From Casuarina equisetifolia (taxonomy: Eukaryota > Streptophyta > Magnoliopsida > Fagales > Casuarinaceae), in the NCBI GenBank assembly GCA_028551475.1, contig CM052358.1:14925938-14989937 (forward strand): a stretch of DNA of 64,000 bases. The letters run 5' to 3'. The notes beneath the pieces are model-generated. The model had not been told where the DNA came from and did no database searches. It worked only from the letters and a program-made list of their open reading frames with translations. A program made the translations under genes and the position numbers. Positions 22,559-35,246 of this stretch are shown here, piece by piece. Within the stretch, counting starts at the first letter, position 1, and each line of letters opens with the position of its first letter.

Positions 22559-23471
22559 GTGTTTACTCATATAATATCTTAGGGATAAACCGTAAATTGT
22601 AACTCAGATTTTGTCCGGATCCTTCCTACAACTAGTTTAATAGTTTATTTGTTTAACCTAACAGGAAACAAATCAAATTTCACCACGGATATTCTGATTT
22701 TGTTATTCTAGGGGGAGTTATTTGGCAATAAAATAGAAAATATTCATCGTCATTTGAACGACCCGTGAACGCATATACAGCCGACCTGCCAGCTTTCTCG
22801 TTTTTGAAATTGATTCTCCCATGGTCAGTTTGTGTCAGCCAGAAAATACTGTAAAACGCACATGACTAGCGGCCACCGGCCATCAGCCGTTAGCTAGATT
22901 CGTGCACCATGTGTCTCCCGCTTGAACTTTTTTTTTTCCAATGAAAGTTCAAGAATTAAATATCACTATAAAAGAATTATAAATTCTCCCACTTGAACTT
23001 TTGACTCATCCCAAATTTAAGATATGTTTTTATCCTCTGAGATCTTCTTTCTTGAGTTTTTTCTCTTTCTTCGATAATCAGAAAATGATTATTCTTTGAT
23101 AGGCTTTTCTTGTTTATCATATCCTTCTTTAGCCTTTTTTTCTTCTTTTTTTTTTTGTATTTTAGACGAATTAAAAGAGAATTCTCGAACGCCAAAAACT
23201 AACTTGGAATAAGAAATAAAGTAGAAATCTTCCATTCCTTCTGCATATATGCATTTTTATATTCATGGTTAAATTTTAGTAACTTAGACAAAGTTATTGG
23301 AGATGCTAGTGCCCAAAGACATGATGTATTGAAATCAATATTTTGTGCTTTGCAACTACAGAGTCCCTATGCCATCCTCTATAGGAGGTCCAACAAGGAG
23401 TGAAGGCAATTCCTTCATCTTCATACATTTGTACATTTATTAAGTTTCCATTTACATATTGGTAGAAGTTA
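22559..23471. other. Spacer, partly duplicated at 41905-42384
   Basis: The first 475 bases (to about 23034) are a close copy of 41910-42384, including the line CGGCCATCAGCCGTTAGC. They continue the sequence interrupted by copia-1. After about 23034 the two copies diverge. The remainder is AT-rich with a T-rich tract near 23140. I see no gene. Confidence 0.5.
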
Positions 23472-23476
23472 ACAAG

Positions 23477-23818
23477 TGTTAAGTTTGGAGTAAATTAGTA
23501 AGGGTAAATATATAACTACTATGTTCATGTTGTGGGTAATTTATAGGATTTCTTAGTCTTATTCAATTTGGATTTCCTTGGTGCTAGTATAAAAGAAAAC
23601 ACTATAGGAAAACCTAGTTATGAGGTTAGAGAGATTGAGAGAAAATATAGGTTTTTTGTATATACTGTAACCCTTTTTATCATAGTGAAGAATTGCTCCT
23701 TAGGTTAGAGACGTAGAGATTATCTTGAACCTCGTAATTTTTATGTGTTCTTTACTTAACTCATATTCTTTCTGTGTGTGTACTAAGATCTTAAGAGATT
23801 CACGGGTTTGTTTTAACA
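23477..23818 (+). repeat. Copia-2 5' LTR
   Basis: Starts TGTTAAGTTTGGAG and ends GTTTTAACA. It contains a transcript-like stretch with ACTGTAACCC and GAAGAATTGCTCC that is well conserved between the two LTRs. Confidence 0.85.
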
Positions 23819-24280
23819 AACTAGTATCAGCACCTAGTTTTCTAAATTAGGGCCAAGACACATTCTTTGTTAGGCAGTTAATGGAAGAACAGTTATTTTG
23901 GTGTGTATTTTACATACTACACACAAGAGAGAAGTTGTCCATAAAGGTTTTATTCAAAGAAGCCTTTTGTTGGACACTTGGTGTGCAATGCACCAAGGGA
24001 GAAGCCAAAATCAGTAATTGAGGATGGATTTTCTTCTCTGGACTTCGTTTTAGTGGTTGGAAACATGTGGATTTGGCCAGAAAATTGATCAGAGTGTTGT
24101 GGGTTGTGTTGAACCCATGTGGCCGAAAATGGGATTTGTGATTCCTATTTCATTTGAGTGTTTTGTGAAACAATTTTAAATTCTATAAACGATCTATCAA
24201 TTGGCAATCTTGCTTGGTTGAAAATCATCATGGAACAGCAATAATTGGAGGAGAAAGGTGACAGTAGCAAAATGAGTATG

Positions 24281-24509
24281 TTGACCCAATTTTGACCCGT
24301 GAGTTGACCCGTTGACTTAGTTTGAGTTGACTCGCTGACTCGTTGACCGTTGACCATTGACCTATTGACCTATTGACCATTGACCCAACTTGTTAATTGG
24401 ATCTGAAGATCTGGTCCAGCCTAATATCCAAACCCGGCCCATCAACTCGGTCTAGCTAACTATTTGACCAATTGACCATTGACCATTGACCGAGGCGTTC
24501 ACCGTTGAC
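24281..24509 (+). promoter_or_regulatory. Cluster of TTGAC (W-box core) repeats in the copia-2 leader
   Basis: About 16 copies of TTGAC, most as TTGACC or TTGACY, lie in 229 bases, all on the plus strand, between the 5' LTR and the gag start. TTGAC(C/T) is the core bound by WRKY factors. Many copies sit in short tandem arrays of ATTGACC, so the cluster may equally be a simple minisatellite. No stress response can be shown from sequence. Confidence 0.45.
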
Positions 24510-24717
24510 TTTAACTAGACATAATTTTTAGGCAATTTCTATACTGATTTTTACAATATTTTTTGTGATTCTTTGGGAGATTTTTTTATTACTTTCAAGC
24601 ATAAACATAGGGGTATTTTGGTCAATTTGGTTGGCATTTGTTGAGGGGTATTTTGGTAATTTTACACTTTTGATTTCTATTTGAAGGAAAAGTCAAAAGG
24701 GAGTTTATTTTGTTGTA

Positions 24718-27700
24718 ATGGATAATATAAATACTTTTAGTAGAGGTGTGAACATGTTAAATTCATCTAATTTTCAAACTTGAAAGCTATGGATGGAAAA
24801 TTACTTGATTAGTAGAGATTTGTATGATGTTGTGGAAGAAGATTATGCTAGACTTAAGAAGCTGACTAATAAAGAGTGGGAGAAGCTGACTAATAAAGAG
24901 TGGAAGAAGTTGAACAAGAAAATTGTTTCTCAAATCAGACAATTTATTGAGGATAGTATTTATCACCATATTGTGTAAGAGACTAAAACTAGAGAGTTAT
25001 GGAAGAAGCTTGAGGCTTTCTATAAATGCAAGACTCCTCATAATAAAGTTTTCTTACTTAAGAGGTTAATTAACTTAAAGTACAAGGTAAGACAATCAAT
25101 GAGAGAGTTCTTGAGTGAGTTTAAGTCTTTGGTAAATTAGTTGGTAATGGTAAAGATTATTCTAGAAGATGAATTGCAAGCAATGTTATTGTTGACTAAC
25201 TTACTTGACAACTAGCAGACATTGGTAGTCACTCTCGCAAACAAAGCTCTGGGTGGCATTTTGAGTATGAAGATAGTTCATGAAAGTTTTCTTAATAAAG
25301 AAACTAGAGTAATTGAGCAAGGAGTATCTAGACATACAAAAGTATTGGTTACAAAAAAAAAGGAGAAATAGACATGCATATAGAAATAAAGAGAGAAGCA
25401 AGAGTAGAGGTAGAAGCAAGAGTACAACACCAAATTCTAATAGATCACGTGGAGTATCATATTTGAGGAAAGATATCAAGTGCTATCATTGTAGTAAGTC
25501 TAGCCATTATAAGAAAGACTGTAGAATATTCAAGGAAGAAGAATTAAGGAATGGAGAAAAGGAAGTTGAAAAGAATACAGTGACAACTACATCTGGTATT
25601 AGGGATATTCTAATATTTTGTGTTCTTTAAATTAACATCTCATGCTAGGTTTCATCTTGGATTGTCGACACAGGTTCCTCTTTTCATGTTACCCCACATG
25701 AAACGTTCTTCACATCTTATACATATGGTAATTTTAGGTGCATTAGTTTGGGGAATAATGCATAGGTAAAGATAGTTGGCATTAGAGATGTAGTCTTAGA
25801 GACTGATGTTGGACGTAAACTGGTTCTAAAGAATGTTAGACATGTTCCTGAGATTTGTTTCAACTTGATTTCTATTGGTGTCCTTGATGATGAGGGATAT
25901 GATTACTTTGATGGAGGTAAATGGAAACTTAATAGAGGTTTTCTCATACTTGCAAAAAGGTAGAAGGTCAATACTCTCTACAAGACGAGTTAATATTTAG
26001 AAATGAAATATGAACGTGGTGGAAGATATGGCACAAACAACTTAGACATCTAAGTGAGAAAGGACTTCAACATTTGATAAATAACAAAATCATATCAGGA
26101 GTCAATGCTACTAATTTGTAGTTAAAATCTTGTGATCACTACTTAAGTAGAAAACAACATAGAGTCTCATTTCATATAGGAAAACAACATAGAGTCTCAT
26201 TTCATAGAGGGCCCTCATTTAGAAGAAAACATGTTCTTAATTTGATTTATTTAGATGTGTGTATGTTGAAGTTAAAAACTCTTAGTGATGTTATGTATTT
26301 TGTTACTTTCATTAATGATTATTCTAGAAAGATATGAGCTTATGCACTAAAGACTAAAGATCATGCTTTAAAGGTCTTCAAATAGTTTTAGGCTATGGTT
26401 GATAGAGTAACTAAAAGGAAACTGAAATGCGTCCATGCAGATAATGGAGGTGAATACAAAAGGCTATTTGAAGAATATTGAAGAATCAAATTTAGAAAAC
26501 ATGTTCTTAATTTGATTCATTTAGATGTGTGTATGTTAAAGTTAAAAACTCTTAGTGACGTTATGTATTTTGTTACTTTCATTAATGATCATTCTAGAAA
26601 TATATGAGCTTATGCACTAAAGACTAAGGATCAGGCTTTAAAGGTCTTCAAATAGTTTTAGGCTATGGTTGATAGAGTAACTAGAAGGAAACTGAAATGC
26701 GTCCATGCAGATAATGGAGGTGAATACAAAGGGCTATTTGAAGAATATTGCAAAACTCAGGCTTGAGAAGATACTTTTTAAAACTCCAAAGCATAATAAG
26801 GTTACAGAATGGATGAACGAAACTATCATTGACAAGATCAAGTGTATGCTTTCACATTTTGGATTATCTCAATTATTTTGGGGTGAAGCTATATGTACTG
26901 CAGTAGATTTTATTAACTTGTCTCCTTCAGTTCCATTAAAAGGTGATCTACCTGAAAGAATATGGATTGGCAAGAAGGTTTCTTTTAAGCACTTGAGAGT
27001 ATTTGGCTGCAGGACATCTATTCACATTCCTAAGGATGAAAAGAACAAACTTGATGATAAAGCTCAAGATTGCATCTTCTTGGGCTATGGATATGATGAG
27101 TTTCGATACAAATTGTGGAATCCAACTATAAAGAAACTAATTTGAAGTATAGATGTTATTTTCTTTGAAGATTAAACTATTAAAGATCTTAAGAAGACTA
27201 AAAAGCCAAGAGTTGTTAATGAAAGTCTTAAGGATATAACCCTACCTTCTTCTTCCTTAATAAGTGCACATGAAGGGGGGAACTACATAAGAAAAGTCAC
27301 TTGAGGATGTAGAAAGTGAAGAAGTTCCTAAAACTACAGTTATTGAAGAATCTGAAGGACATATTGAAATCATCTAGCTGAGTTATCAACCCAGCACTTA
27401 GTGAGAAGATCAAGTAAAGAGCATCAAACTTCGTTGAAATACCCACCACATGAGTACTTAATCTAACTGATAGAGGAGAACCGCAATGCTATAAGGAAGC
27501 TAATGAATGTGAGCACAAGAAAGAATGGAAGAAAGCAATGCGAGAGGAGATGAATATCTTGCAAGAAAACCACACTTATGATCTTGTGACATTGCCTAAA
27601 GGTAAAAGAGTACTTAAAAATAAATAGGTGTACAAGTTGAAGTCAGAAAAGAACAATCCACTACCAAGGTACAAGTTGCAATTAGTTATGAAGGGTTATG

Positions 27701-29090
27701 ATCAAAAGAAGGGTATTGACTTTAAGGAGATTTTCTCTCTTATGATGAAGATGTCTTCAATCAGAGTTATTCTTGGTTTGGTTGCTAGACTAAACTTGGA
27801 GATAGAACAACTTGACGTGAAGACTGCATTCCTTCATGGAAACTTGAAGGAAGAGATTTATATAGAGTAACCTAAGGGCTTCATAGAGAAGGGTAAGGAG
27901 AATCTTATATGTCAACTGAAAAAAAGCTTATATGGTCTAAAACAAGCACCTCTTCAGTGGTACAAGAAGTTTGAGTCATCCATGTTACAACACGATTATA
28001 ACAAGACTAACTTAGATCATTGTGTTTGTGAAGAACTTTCTAGGTTGTGATTTTGTAATTTTACTCCTATATGTTGATGATATGTTGATTATTGGCCAAG
28101 ACATTAAGAAGATTGCTAAATTGAAAAAGGATTTAGGCAAGTCTTTCATGATGAAAGATTTGGGACCGGTAAAGTAAATCCTTGGTATAAAAGTTAAACG
28201 TGACAAAGAATATGAAAAGTTATGGCTATCTTAGGAAAAATATATAGAGAAGATACTTCAGAGATTTGGCATGGATAAGGCAAAAGCAATAAGTACTCTA
28301 TTTGAAAGTCATTTCAAGCTGAGTAAGGAGTAGAAGCCTGAAAGTAAGAGTAATGTTGAATATATGAAGAAAACACCTTACACATCTATAGTTGGTCGCT
28401 TAATGTATGCTACAGTAAAAACTAAAAATTACTCATGTAGTTGGAGTAGTTAGTCATTTTCTTTCATATCTTGGTAAAATGCATTGGGAAGCTATGAAGT
28501 GGATACTTAAGTACCTTAAAGGACCTCTTAAGTTGTGTTTGTGTTTTGGTAATGAAGAGCCTATATTGGTTGGATACATAGATACAGATATGGTTGGTGA
28601 CCATGATGGGAAGAGATCTACAACAAGGTACATGCTTACCTTTATAGGGGGATTAGTTTCATGGCAATCTAGGCTACAAGATTATGTTGCTTTGTTTACA
28701 ATAGAAGCATAGTATATAGCAAGTACTAAGGGAGGAAAAGAAGTTCTATGGATAGAGACGTTTCTTCAAGAACTTGGTATAAAACAAGAGGTGGTTATCC
28801 TTTATAGTGACAACCAATGCTCCATCCACCTTAGTAAGAACACGTCATCTCATTCAAGGTCTAAACATATTGATATCAGATATCATCGGATTAGAGATGT
28901 ATTAGAATCCAAGCAGTTAGATTTTATGAATATTCACATTGATGATAATGAAGTAGATATGTTGACGAAGCCACTAGCAAAGACAAGCTAGAGATTTGTC
29001 AGTAGGTTGCTAGAATGGACTCCAAGTAGAGTCAAGTCTAGTGAGCAATGTCCTTTCTTTTATGGTGCAAGGATGTTGCACTAATGTTAC
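24718..29090 (+). pseudogene. Copia-2 gag-pol, decayed
   Basis: Starts at ATG 24718 (M-D-N-I-N-T). Visible parts: Gag (K-L-W-M-E-N-Y-L near 24783), with an in-frame 24-base tandem repeat giving K-L-T-N-K-E-W twice; CCHC knuckle C-Y-H-C-S-K-S-S-H-Y-K-K-D-C near 25480; protease W-I-V-D-T-G-S-S near 25655; integrase, disrupted by a 270-base internal duplication; integrase C-terminal part in an open stretch 26705-27145; RT with Y-V-D-D at 28050-28061; RNase H (28480-28990) ending K-P-L-A-K-T-S. Stops and frameshifts are frequent. Many stops stand where glutamine or tryptophan is expected (for example K-stop-V-Y-K for K-W-V-Y-K). Confidence 0.88.
26224..26752 (+). repeat. Internal tandem duplication in the copia-2 integrase
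   Basis: Two copies of about 257 bases (about 26224-26480 and 26494-26752, period 270) cover the integrase stretch from the first catalytic aspartate to the D-N-G-G-E-Y motif. They differ at about nine positions. A separate 30-base tandem repeat lies just before it at 26149-26207. Both copies share the same nonsense codons. Confidence 0.8.
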
Positions 29091-29106
29091 TCCAAAAGGG
29101 GAAAAA

Positions 29107-29462
29107 TGATTGGTTTGGAGTAAATTAGTAATGATAAATATGTAACTATCATGTTCATGTTGTGAGTAGTTTATAAGGTTTCTTAGTCCTATTCAGTTTG
29201 GGTTTTCTTAGTGTTAGTATAAAAAAAAACATTATAGGAAAATCTAGTTATGAGGTTAGAAAGATTGAGAGAAAAGAGATTTTTTGTATACATTGTAACC
29301 TCCTTCATCATAGTGAAGAATTGCTCCTTAGGCTGGGGACGTAGGGATTATCCCGAACCTCATAATTTTTGTATGTTCTTTACTTGACTCATATTCTCTT
29401 TGTGTGTGCGGTGAGATCCTAAGAGATTCCATGAGTTTAAGATTCGCAGGTTTATTTTAACA
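29107..29462 (+). repeat. Copia-2 3' LTR
   Basis: Begins TGATTGGTTTGGAG after the polypurine tract and ends TATTTTAACA, followed by ACAAG. It is 14 bases longer than the 5' LTR, mostly from extra sequence near the end (ATGAGTTTAAGATTCGC). Confidence 0.85.
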
Positions 29463-31711
29463 ACAAGTGGGGCATTTTTGAACAATTCTTCGAAAACAAG
29501 TATAAATTTTGTTGTAACTTACCCATGTTCTCTAACAGGCATGATAGGCCCAAACTTAGTTCACATTTTAACCCAAGTACTATTATGTCAATAAGATTTT
29601 ACTTTGAAGGCCTAATAAAAAATAAATGTTGAAAAAATTGTGAAGGCTAAAGCACCATTAGAAATAATTGTGGTTCCACCATTTGAAGGCATGAACAATG
29701 AAGCTTTAAAAATCACAGTGTCTACTATTCCTTTAACCATTGGCTTGGTGATTGTATTTCTTCCAACATTCTTTTGATGTAATAGTTTATGATTTGATTT
29801 CATATTCAGATGATATTGCTAGATTTGTTAAGAAACATGAAGAATTGGGGCTTGACTTAGTTTCAATTCGTTTAATAAATGACTTGAGTTTGTACACTAA
29901 GTTATTGAATCTGTAGGATGTTAGAAAACTTAGGGGCCATTCTAGGCTCATGAACCAAATTCCTAGAAACACAAGTTGGTTTCTCAATTTTTTTTTCAAA
30001 AAAAACTCTTGCGTGTTTATTTGTGCATACCTTGACATTCATAATATACATATAGGTTCATTTGGAGCTTGAGCTTTGCCAATCTTATTCAAATCAAGTT
30101 TGAACAAGAGAAAAAAAGGAAGCTCAAATCGAGGTCAAGTTTTAGGTCAAGTAAATGTTTGTCGAAGTTAATATGAACAACTAAACTTTGTTCAACTCAA
30201 CTCGATTATGGCCTGGTGAGGTTAGTTTTTTAGGTCTCAACAGACATTCCTACTTTTCTTAAATTTTCATTGGCTTTGTAAAGCCTGGCCAAACCTATGG
30301 CAGCCAAAAGAGTTGTGGGATTACTTTAAAATAATAAAAAAAATAAAAATTCATATGCTAGAACATTTAATCTTATGCCACTAAAAACAAACCTCTACCT
30401 ATTGCACTAGTGAGAAGATTCTAGTGTATTTATATTACGTGTGATTATCATGCTTGGTTGGAACGAAGTCAGTAGCCCATCACTTCCTAACTCAGTCTTA
30501 GAATTATTTCTACCATGATTAGGGTTCTTGTGTCCCGAAGTTGGGAACCCTTGTCCTTGAAAGGAAAATTTCTTTTTATTGCCTCAGCCTCAATTGCCAT
30601 TTCTAGTGGCTCTTAGGGTGTAGTTTGTGTTTTAGGTTGTGTGTGGGCTGGAATAGTGTTGTAACCAAAATGTCATAAACTTGCAACTAGGAGACCAAGT
30701 AGGAATAAGAAGGCATTGGGGGCTAAAACATTGTTGTTTAGAAAGCCTTATATTCACAGCCTAACACTTGAACACTAAGCTCGTTAATGGTGTTCCAGTT
30801 TAACATAAATGATAGCCTAGGGAATTAAACTCGTTGAGGATGTGGAGTTGAATTTAAGCTTCTGCATTAAGCTTAATTAGCTTTGATACCAAGACAAAAG
30901 TGAGGAAGAGAGAAAGCAACAACCATGTATGAAAACAAACAAAAGAGAAAAAAGAGTTAAGAGAGAAGAAATGTGTAGAATGCAAAATAAATTGCAATTG
31001 AATCTTGCAAAATTGGTTGTACAAACCTTAAGTCTATTATGCATAGACAATTGTATTACTAATTCCTATTGACTTATAATTAACATTTAAACACTTTGTG
31101 CATATTATGGCAAGATTGATTTCTTTGTTTCCATGATTTTGAGAATATTTCTATCATAAACTTGGACAAATGCTAGGAATGAAGGTATACTTAGTTTTTG
31201 ATTCCATTCCTATTTTTTCAAGTGCCATACATTTCCAAAGTTATACAATCTAAATCATTTATTGTATCTAAGTTATGCATTTGATTTAACTGATACACCC
31301 TTTTGGATGGCTGTTGAATTAATATTTGATTTCTATTTAACAATTAAGATAACAATCCTCTGGCCAAATTGTGTTGTTGATTCTGAATTTCAATTTCATT
31401 AGTGTGATGCAAACAATATGATATCTTTCAATTTAAACTTCAACTCCTGGTAAACGTTTCCCAGTTTCCAAGTTTCCAAGAACGGGTAATACATGTGTTT
31501 TTCTTACAAGCATGAGAAACAACACCTCCAACCAGCCCACTCCCATCATTGGAAGGAGTGTGAGACATAAAAACAACTAAAAGCCAAATACCAAAAGCAA
31601 TGGATTACAACATAAATTATTATGCCTTCGAGCTGTGTTTACCATAATGGCCTACGCAATAGTTATTTGACCGATCCGAGGATATATCAAGTAGAATTTA
31701 TTATATAACAG
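29463..31711. other. Spacer duplicated at 46914-48955
   Basis: From about 29640 this sequence has a close copy at 46930-48955. The stretch 29790-29990 reads on the plus strand as R-F-V-K-K-H-E-E-L-G-L-D-L-V, open in the other copy (47000-47338) but broken here, so it may be a relic of coding DNA. On the minus strand near 30880 TTGGTATCAAAGC resembles a retroelement primer-binding site. From about 31480 a diverged T module begins (TTTTTCTTACAAGCATGAG), similar to 48730-48955. I call no gene. Confidence 0.4.
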
Positions 31712-31780
31712 GAGTCTTCCTCCTAGGGATGCAAATTCATGTCTATAAAGAGAAAAAAGTAGGAAGGAATATTTCAAACC

Positions 31781-32170
31781 TCAATCTATGTCCTTGATTT
31801 TCTTTTCAAAACACTCTAATAGACAAATTGCACGATGCTTGGCATTTCGTTTTAGCAAGCACGATTTTATACACCCTTGAGCCAGAGCATAAATTCTTGC
31901 CTCAGTAACACGACATCCTCGGTGGTTAAAAATGCACATAAAGAAGTTATCACAAATGCACTCCGCAAATTTAAAGGTAGTACTTTCATGTTTCTTTTTA
32001 CATTCTTCAATCTTTGTTTGAAGGCAATCATACAGAGGGCCATGACCAGTCTCGGGTTGATTAGGATGTAAAAGACGAATTGGAAGTGTGGACACATAAA
32101 GAGAGAGACACAAAATCAATATCATTGCTACCGACACCACCCTAACGTATTTCATCCATTTCCTCGCCAT
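31781..32170 (-). CDS. Secreted cysteine-rich protein, array gene 5 (C-type in a B position)
   Basis: A 129-residue protein starting M-A-R-K-W-M-K-Y-V. The signal peptide ends Y-V-S-T-L-P rather than A-S-A-L-P, which is still a plausible cleavage site. All nine scaffold cysteines are present, plus a tenth in the C5-C6 loop (H-R-G-C-R-V), giving an even number. By position it should be the B gene of the second block. Its sequence (D-N-F-F-M-C, A-Q-G-C-I-K-S-C, K-I-K-D-I-D) instead matches the C genes, nearest gene 6. The proximal flank is C-type and the distal flank B-type, so the unit is a recombinant. Confidence 0.72.
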   Translation of the reverse strand: MARKWMKYVRVVSVAMILILCLSLYVSTLPIRLLHPNQPETGHGPLYDCLQTKIEECKKKHESTTFKFAECICDNFFMCIFNHRGCRVTEARIYALAQGCIKSCLLKRNAKHRAICLLECFEKKIKDID

Positions 32171-32242
32171 CAACGCTCTATAAGTTGTATTATTTTCATA
32201 ATGAACAACTCGATGATTTATTGGGATGAAACTTCTAGTCAT

Positions 32243-34379
32243 GCTCCGTATTTTAAAAGCTTAACTCCAATAAAATAAAGATATATTAATGCATTTTATT
32301 GATTATTCTTTTAAGAAACATTAGACTTCTAATTCAAGGAGAATGTCTAAGGGTTGTCACTTTTAAAAAAATGATAATATCTAAACTAACTTTTCATTCA
32401 AGTTATCCTTTGACTAAAAATATGGGCTACATTAAGATTGTTATAAAATTAATTTGCAACCCTTAAAACTCATCTAGAGTCAAATAAATATTAGATGAGA
32501 AGTTACTAGTTATTTCCTAAAAGCCAAATTGTAGAAGTAATAAAAGTCAAGTTAGACATTTGGACACATAGTACAAGAGTGAGAATGGTCTCCATCTCAC
32601 TGTTTCATATAGACCAATAAGTCTTATCAATTTAGTAACCCTTTTCGACATTTGGATGGTTAGAATGATTCTATTGCTTAAACTTTCCAAAAGAAATTAC
32701 ATTAATAATAAAAGCTTTTAGGAAAAACTTTTGGCTAAAGTAATGTCTCTTGGCTTCCTTTGCAAGCATCCATGAACAAACTTAATTTTTTTTGTATTAA
32801 GAAGGTTCAATGGTATTGCCTTGAAAAGGCTCACGAGGGAAGAGAGACATTAACTCATATAAGGCCCCAATAATGAAATTCTACTTTCAATGTGGGACAA
32901 AATCCTAACATACCTCCTTCACACCAAAATATATTTAACCAACATGAAAAGCCTCTTTGGCTATTAGCCTAGAAGAAAAAGAAAAATCTACTCTAATACT
33001 ATAATAAGTGAGCTCAATAATAGTTTCTCAAAAGAACCTATGAGGGAAAGGAGAAACTAACTCTACTTATAATGTGGGACTAAATCCCAAAATCTTGTTG
33101 ATAAAATTTATGTGTTCTTATAATGTTTTGATTGATATTCACCTAGTAAGGTTATAGATATGTTTCTTTCCTTGTATAATATAAATACTAATATATCAAC
33201 TTAATTTTTTTAAAGAAAAAAATAATACCAAAGGAATTAGATGGGTGTCATATTGAAATACAAGGAATATAGTTATTTTTAGTTCCATGAAAAAACACAA
33301 ATATAATATGAGAGAAAAATACTCAAGATGTTGTATATCTGCAAAAGCTTGATCAAATAAATTAGAACTAAAATGAGTGCTTTGGAATTATGAACCTTTT
33401 GAGACTAGTAAAAGTCTTTCGTGTTTCAACAAAATCCTTCTAATGTCAGTTTAAACCACGTGAATAACAAAAGAATTAAAGAGTATTACAATCATAGCAA
33501 AATTAGAATTTGCTGCAATTGTGGTAAAATCCGTCATAAGAAAGTACACTAGTTTTAGTTTCGAACAAGAATGGTACTAAATGATCCCACACTAGTCATG
33601 AATGAGATTGTGGGTTTCTTACGATGACTATTAAGTTCCCATGCGCTTGGCTAGAAATCAACATGGATTTTCTTGACAAGGCCATCCTAAGAGGTCGTGG
33701 GTTAACTTTAATTATGGCAAAGCTCCTAGCCTTGATCTCCTAACCGTGATGACTTTAATGCATTATCTATTAAGGAAGCATGAGGAACGGAAGGCAGTTT
33801 GATGGTTAAAGATCGTTAGTTACTCTCTCATGTTGGGCATTGCTTAATAATATGTACATCACGAATATTAGTGACATATCCATGATCCTATTTTTTCTTA
33901 ATCCAAATAAATTTTAGCCATTGCTGGCTATTAAAACATATGCCAAACTTTTTGGCAAGGAGTGTAGTTTGTTGCCTTTATACAAAGAAGAGGAATTAGG
34001 AAAAATAGTACAAAACTTAACAATTCCTACTCATAGAGAAACTACTTATGAAAATAATATTTATCTTAGATTGTCAATATCTTATCTTAATATCTTTTAC
34101 AAGTTTAAGTATTACATTTAGTTACTAACTTTAAAGGAGGGAAATCTAAGTTTTTTCTAATATAGATTCCAAACTCAAATTTGAGTACAATACCTTATAA
34201 GAAATTGGATTTCCATCATATTTGCTTTATAACCCTAGCATATCACTTGTTAATTTTCTACGCTCAAGACAATAGGGATATCAAAAATAATAATTGTCTA
34301 AAATTTTCAATAGCATACTATAATATCTTTCTCTATCTTCAAGTGATTATTATGATCAAATTAAAACCTTTTTGACAAA
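32243..34379. repeat. Chimeric U and Z modules upstream of gene 5
   Basis: The proximal part (to about 33440) follows the C-type flank (for example GGCCCCAATAATGAAATTC, as at gene 6). From about 33490 it follows the B-type flank (ATCATAGCAAAATTAG, CTGCAATTGTGG), as at genes 2 and 8. The switch lies between about 33440 and 33500. It ends at the same B-to-C unit junction (CCTTTTTGACAAACCTATTG) seen upstream of pseudogene 8 near 51820. Part of the U core is missing relative to gene 6. No gene seen. Confidence 0.5.
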
Positions 34380-35246
34380 CCTATTGGTGCAGCACATTTA
34401 AAGTGAAATTCGATGTAGCTTGCGCGTGAGAATGAGCAATACTTCTAGAGTATTTCTATATTTATATATTTACTCTAACTAGATTGTATTCGATCTACAT
34501 CTTGTAATATCAATTGTAATAGTAGAGGGATATGTGCTCAATTGTAATTGATTGTAATTGATTGTAATTCCTTTCTAGTTTGAAGTGATTTTTCTCTTGA
34601 GTTCGATACAAACAAAAGGGTGTCTTTTGATTTGAATTTTGTATTATCATAAACATTTTGAAGTTTAAATGAAACTAACAGCAAATAATAAGGTCATTGA
34701 TTATGGAGTTATTACTAAGCGCGAAAAGCGTCTTTTTCTTACAAGCACCAGAACCTCCATTAACAATAAAATGTTTCTTTTTGTTTTAAGAACTTGCAAC
34801 GGAAAAAAAAAATGAAGTAACAAATAGCTCTATCCAGCACAATCTAGACGGTAGCAGGAGCAAGAGATGCAACACAAGCAAAGCCAAATATAGATAACAC
34901 GATATTACAACTTAAACTATTACTCTCTTCATGCCAATTTACCACAGTGGCCTACATTGAAATTATTCAACCGCTTAAAGGAAGCATAAACCAAAAGCAC
35001 ATAACCACCGATGCATGCTACGGACCCTGAAATGACAAAAAAAAAAAAAAAGAGTAAGGGAAGCTTAATGTATAAATTAGACATAGAAAAGCATAGGAGC
35101 ACATGTCCTGATGTTGGCGAAAATTAAAATAAATAAAGCCAACTAAGTTTCTTTTAGGATATATGTATATACACAAGTAGTCTTCCTGATGGGGATGTAA
35201 ATTCATGTCTATAAAGAGAAAAAAGTAGGAATGAATATTTCAAACC
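34380..35246. repeat. T module, 3' flank of gene 6
   Basis: C-type T module with the GGTGCAGCACATTTAAAG block at about 34385, the core (about 34670-34890), and a poly-A run at 35038-35051. About 9 bases of the core (the K-N-S region on the plus strand) are deleted compared with genes 4 and 7, and further small indels break its short frames. Confidence 0.55.

Larger units (their letters stand above)
23477..29462 (+). mobile_element. Copia-2: complete but old Ty1/copia element
   Basis: A 6.0-kb element. The LTRs are 23477-23818 (342 bases) and 29107-29462 (356 bases), starting TG and ending TTTTAACA. They differ at roughly one base in eight plus several indels, so the insertion is much older than copia-1. 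The target duplication ACAAG is at 23472-23476 and 29463-29467. The primer-binding site is degenerate (TAGTATCAGCACC at 23822-23834) and the polypurine tract is AAAAGGGGAAAAA before 29107. The body has Gag, CCHC, protease, integrase, RT and RNase H in copia order, all with many stops. Confidence 0.9.

Noticed and set aside
22977-23195. Lysine-rich minus-strand frame
   Set aside because: Low-complexity translation of a T-rich tract with no paralogue or domain.
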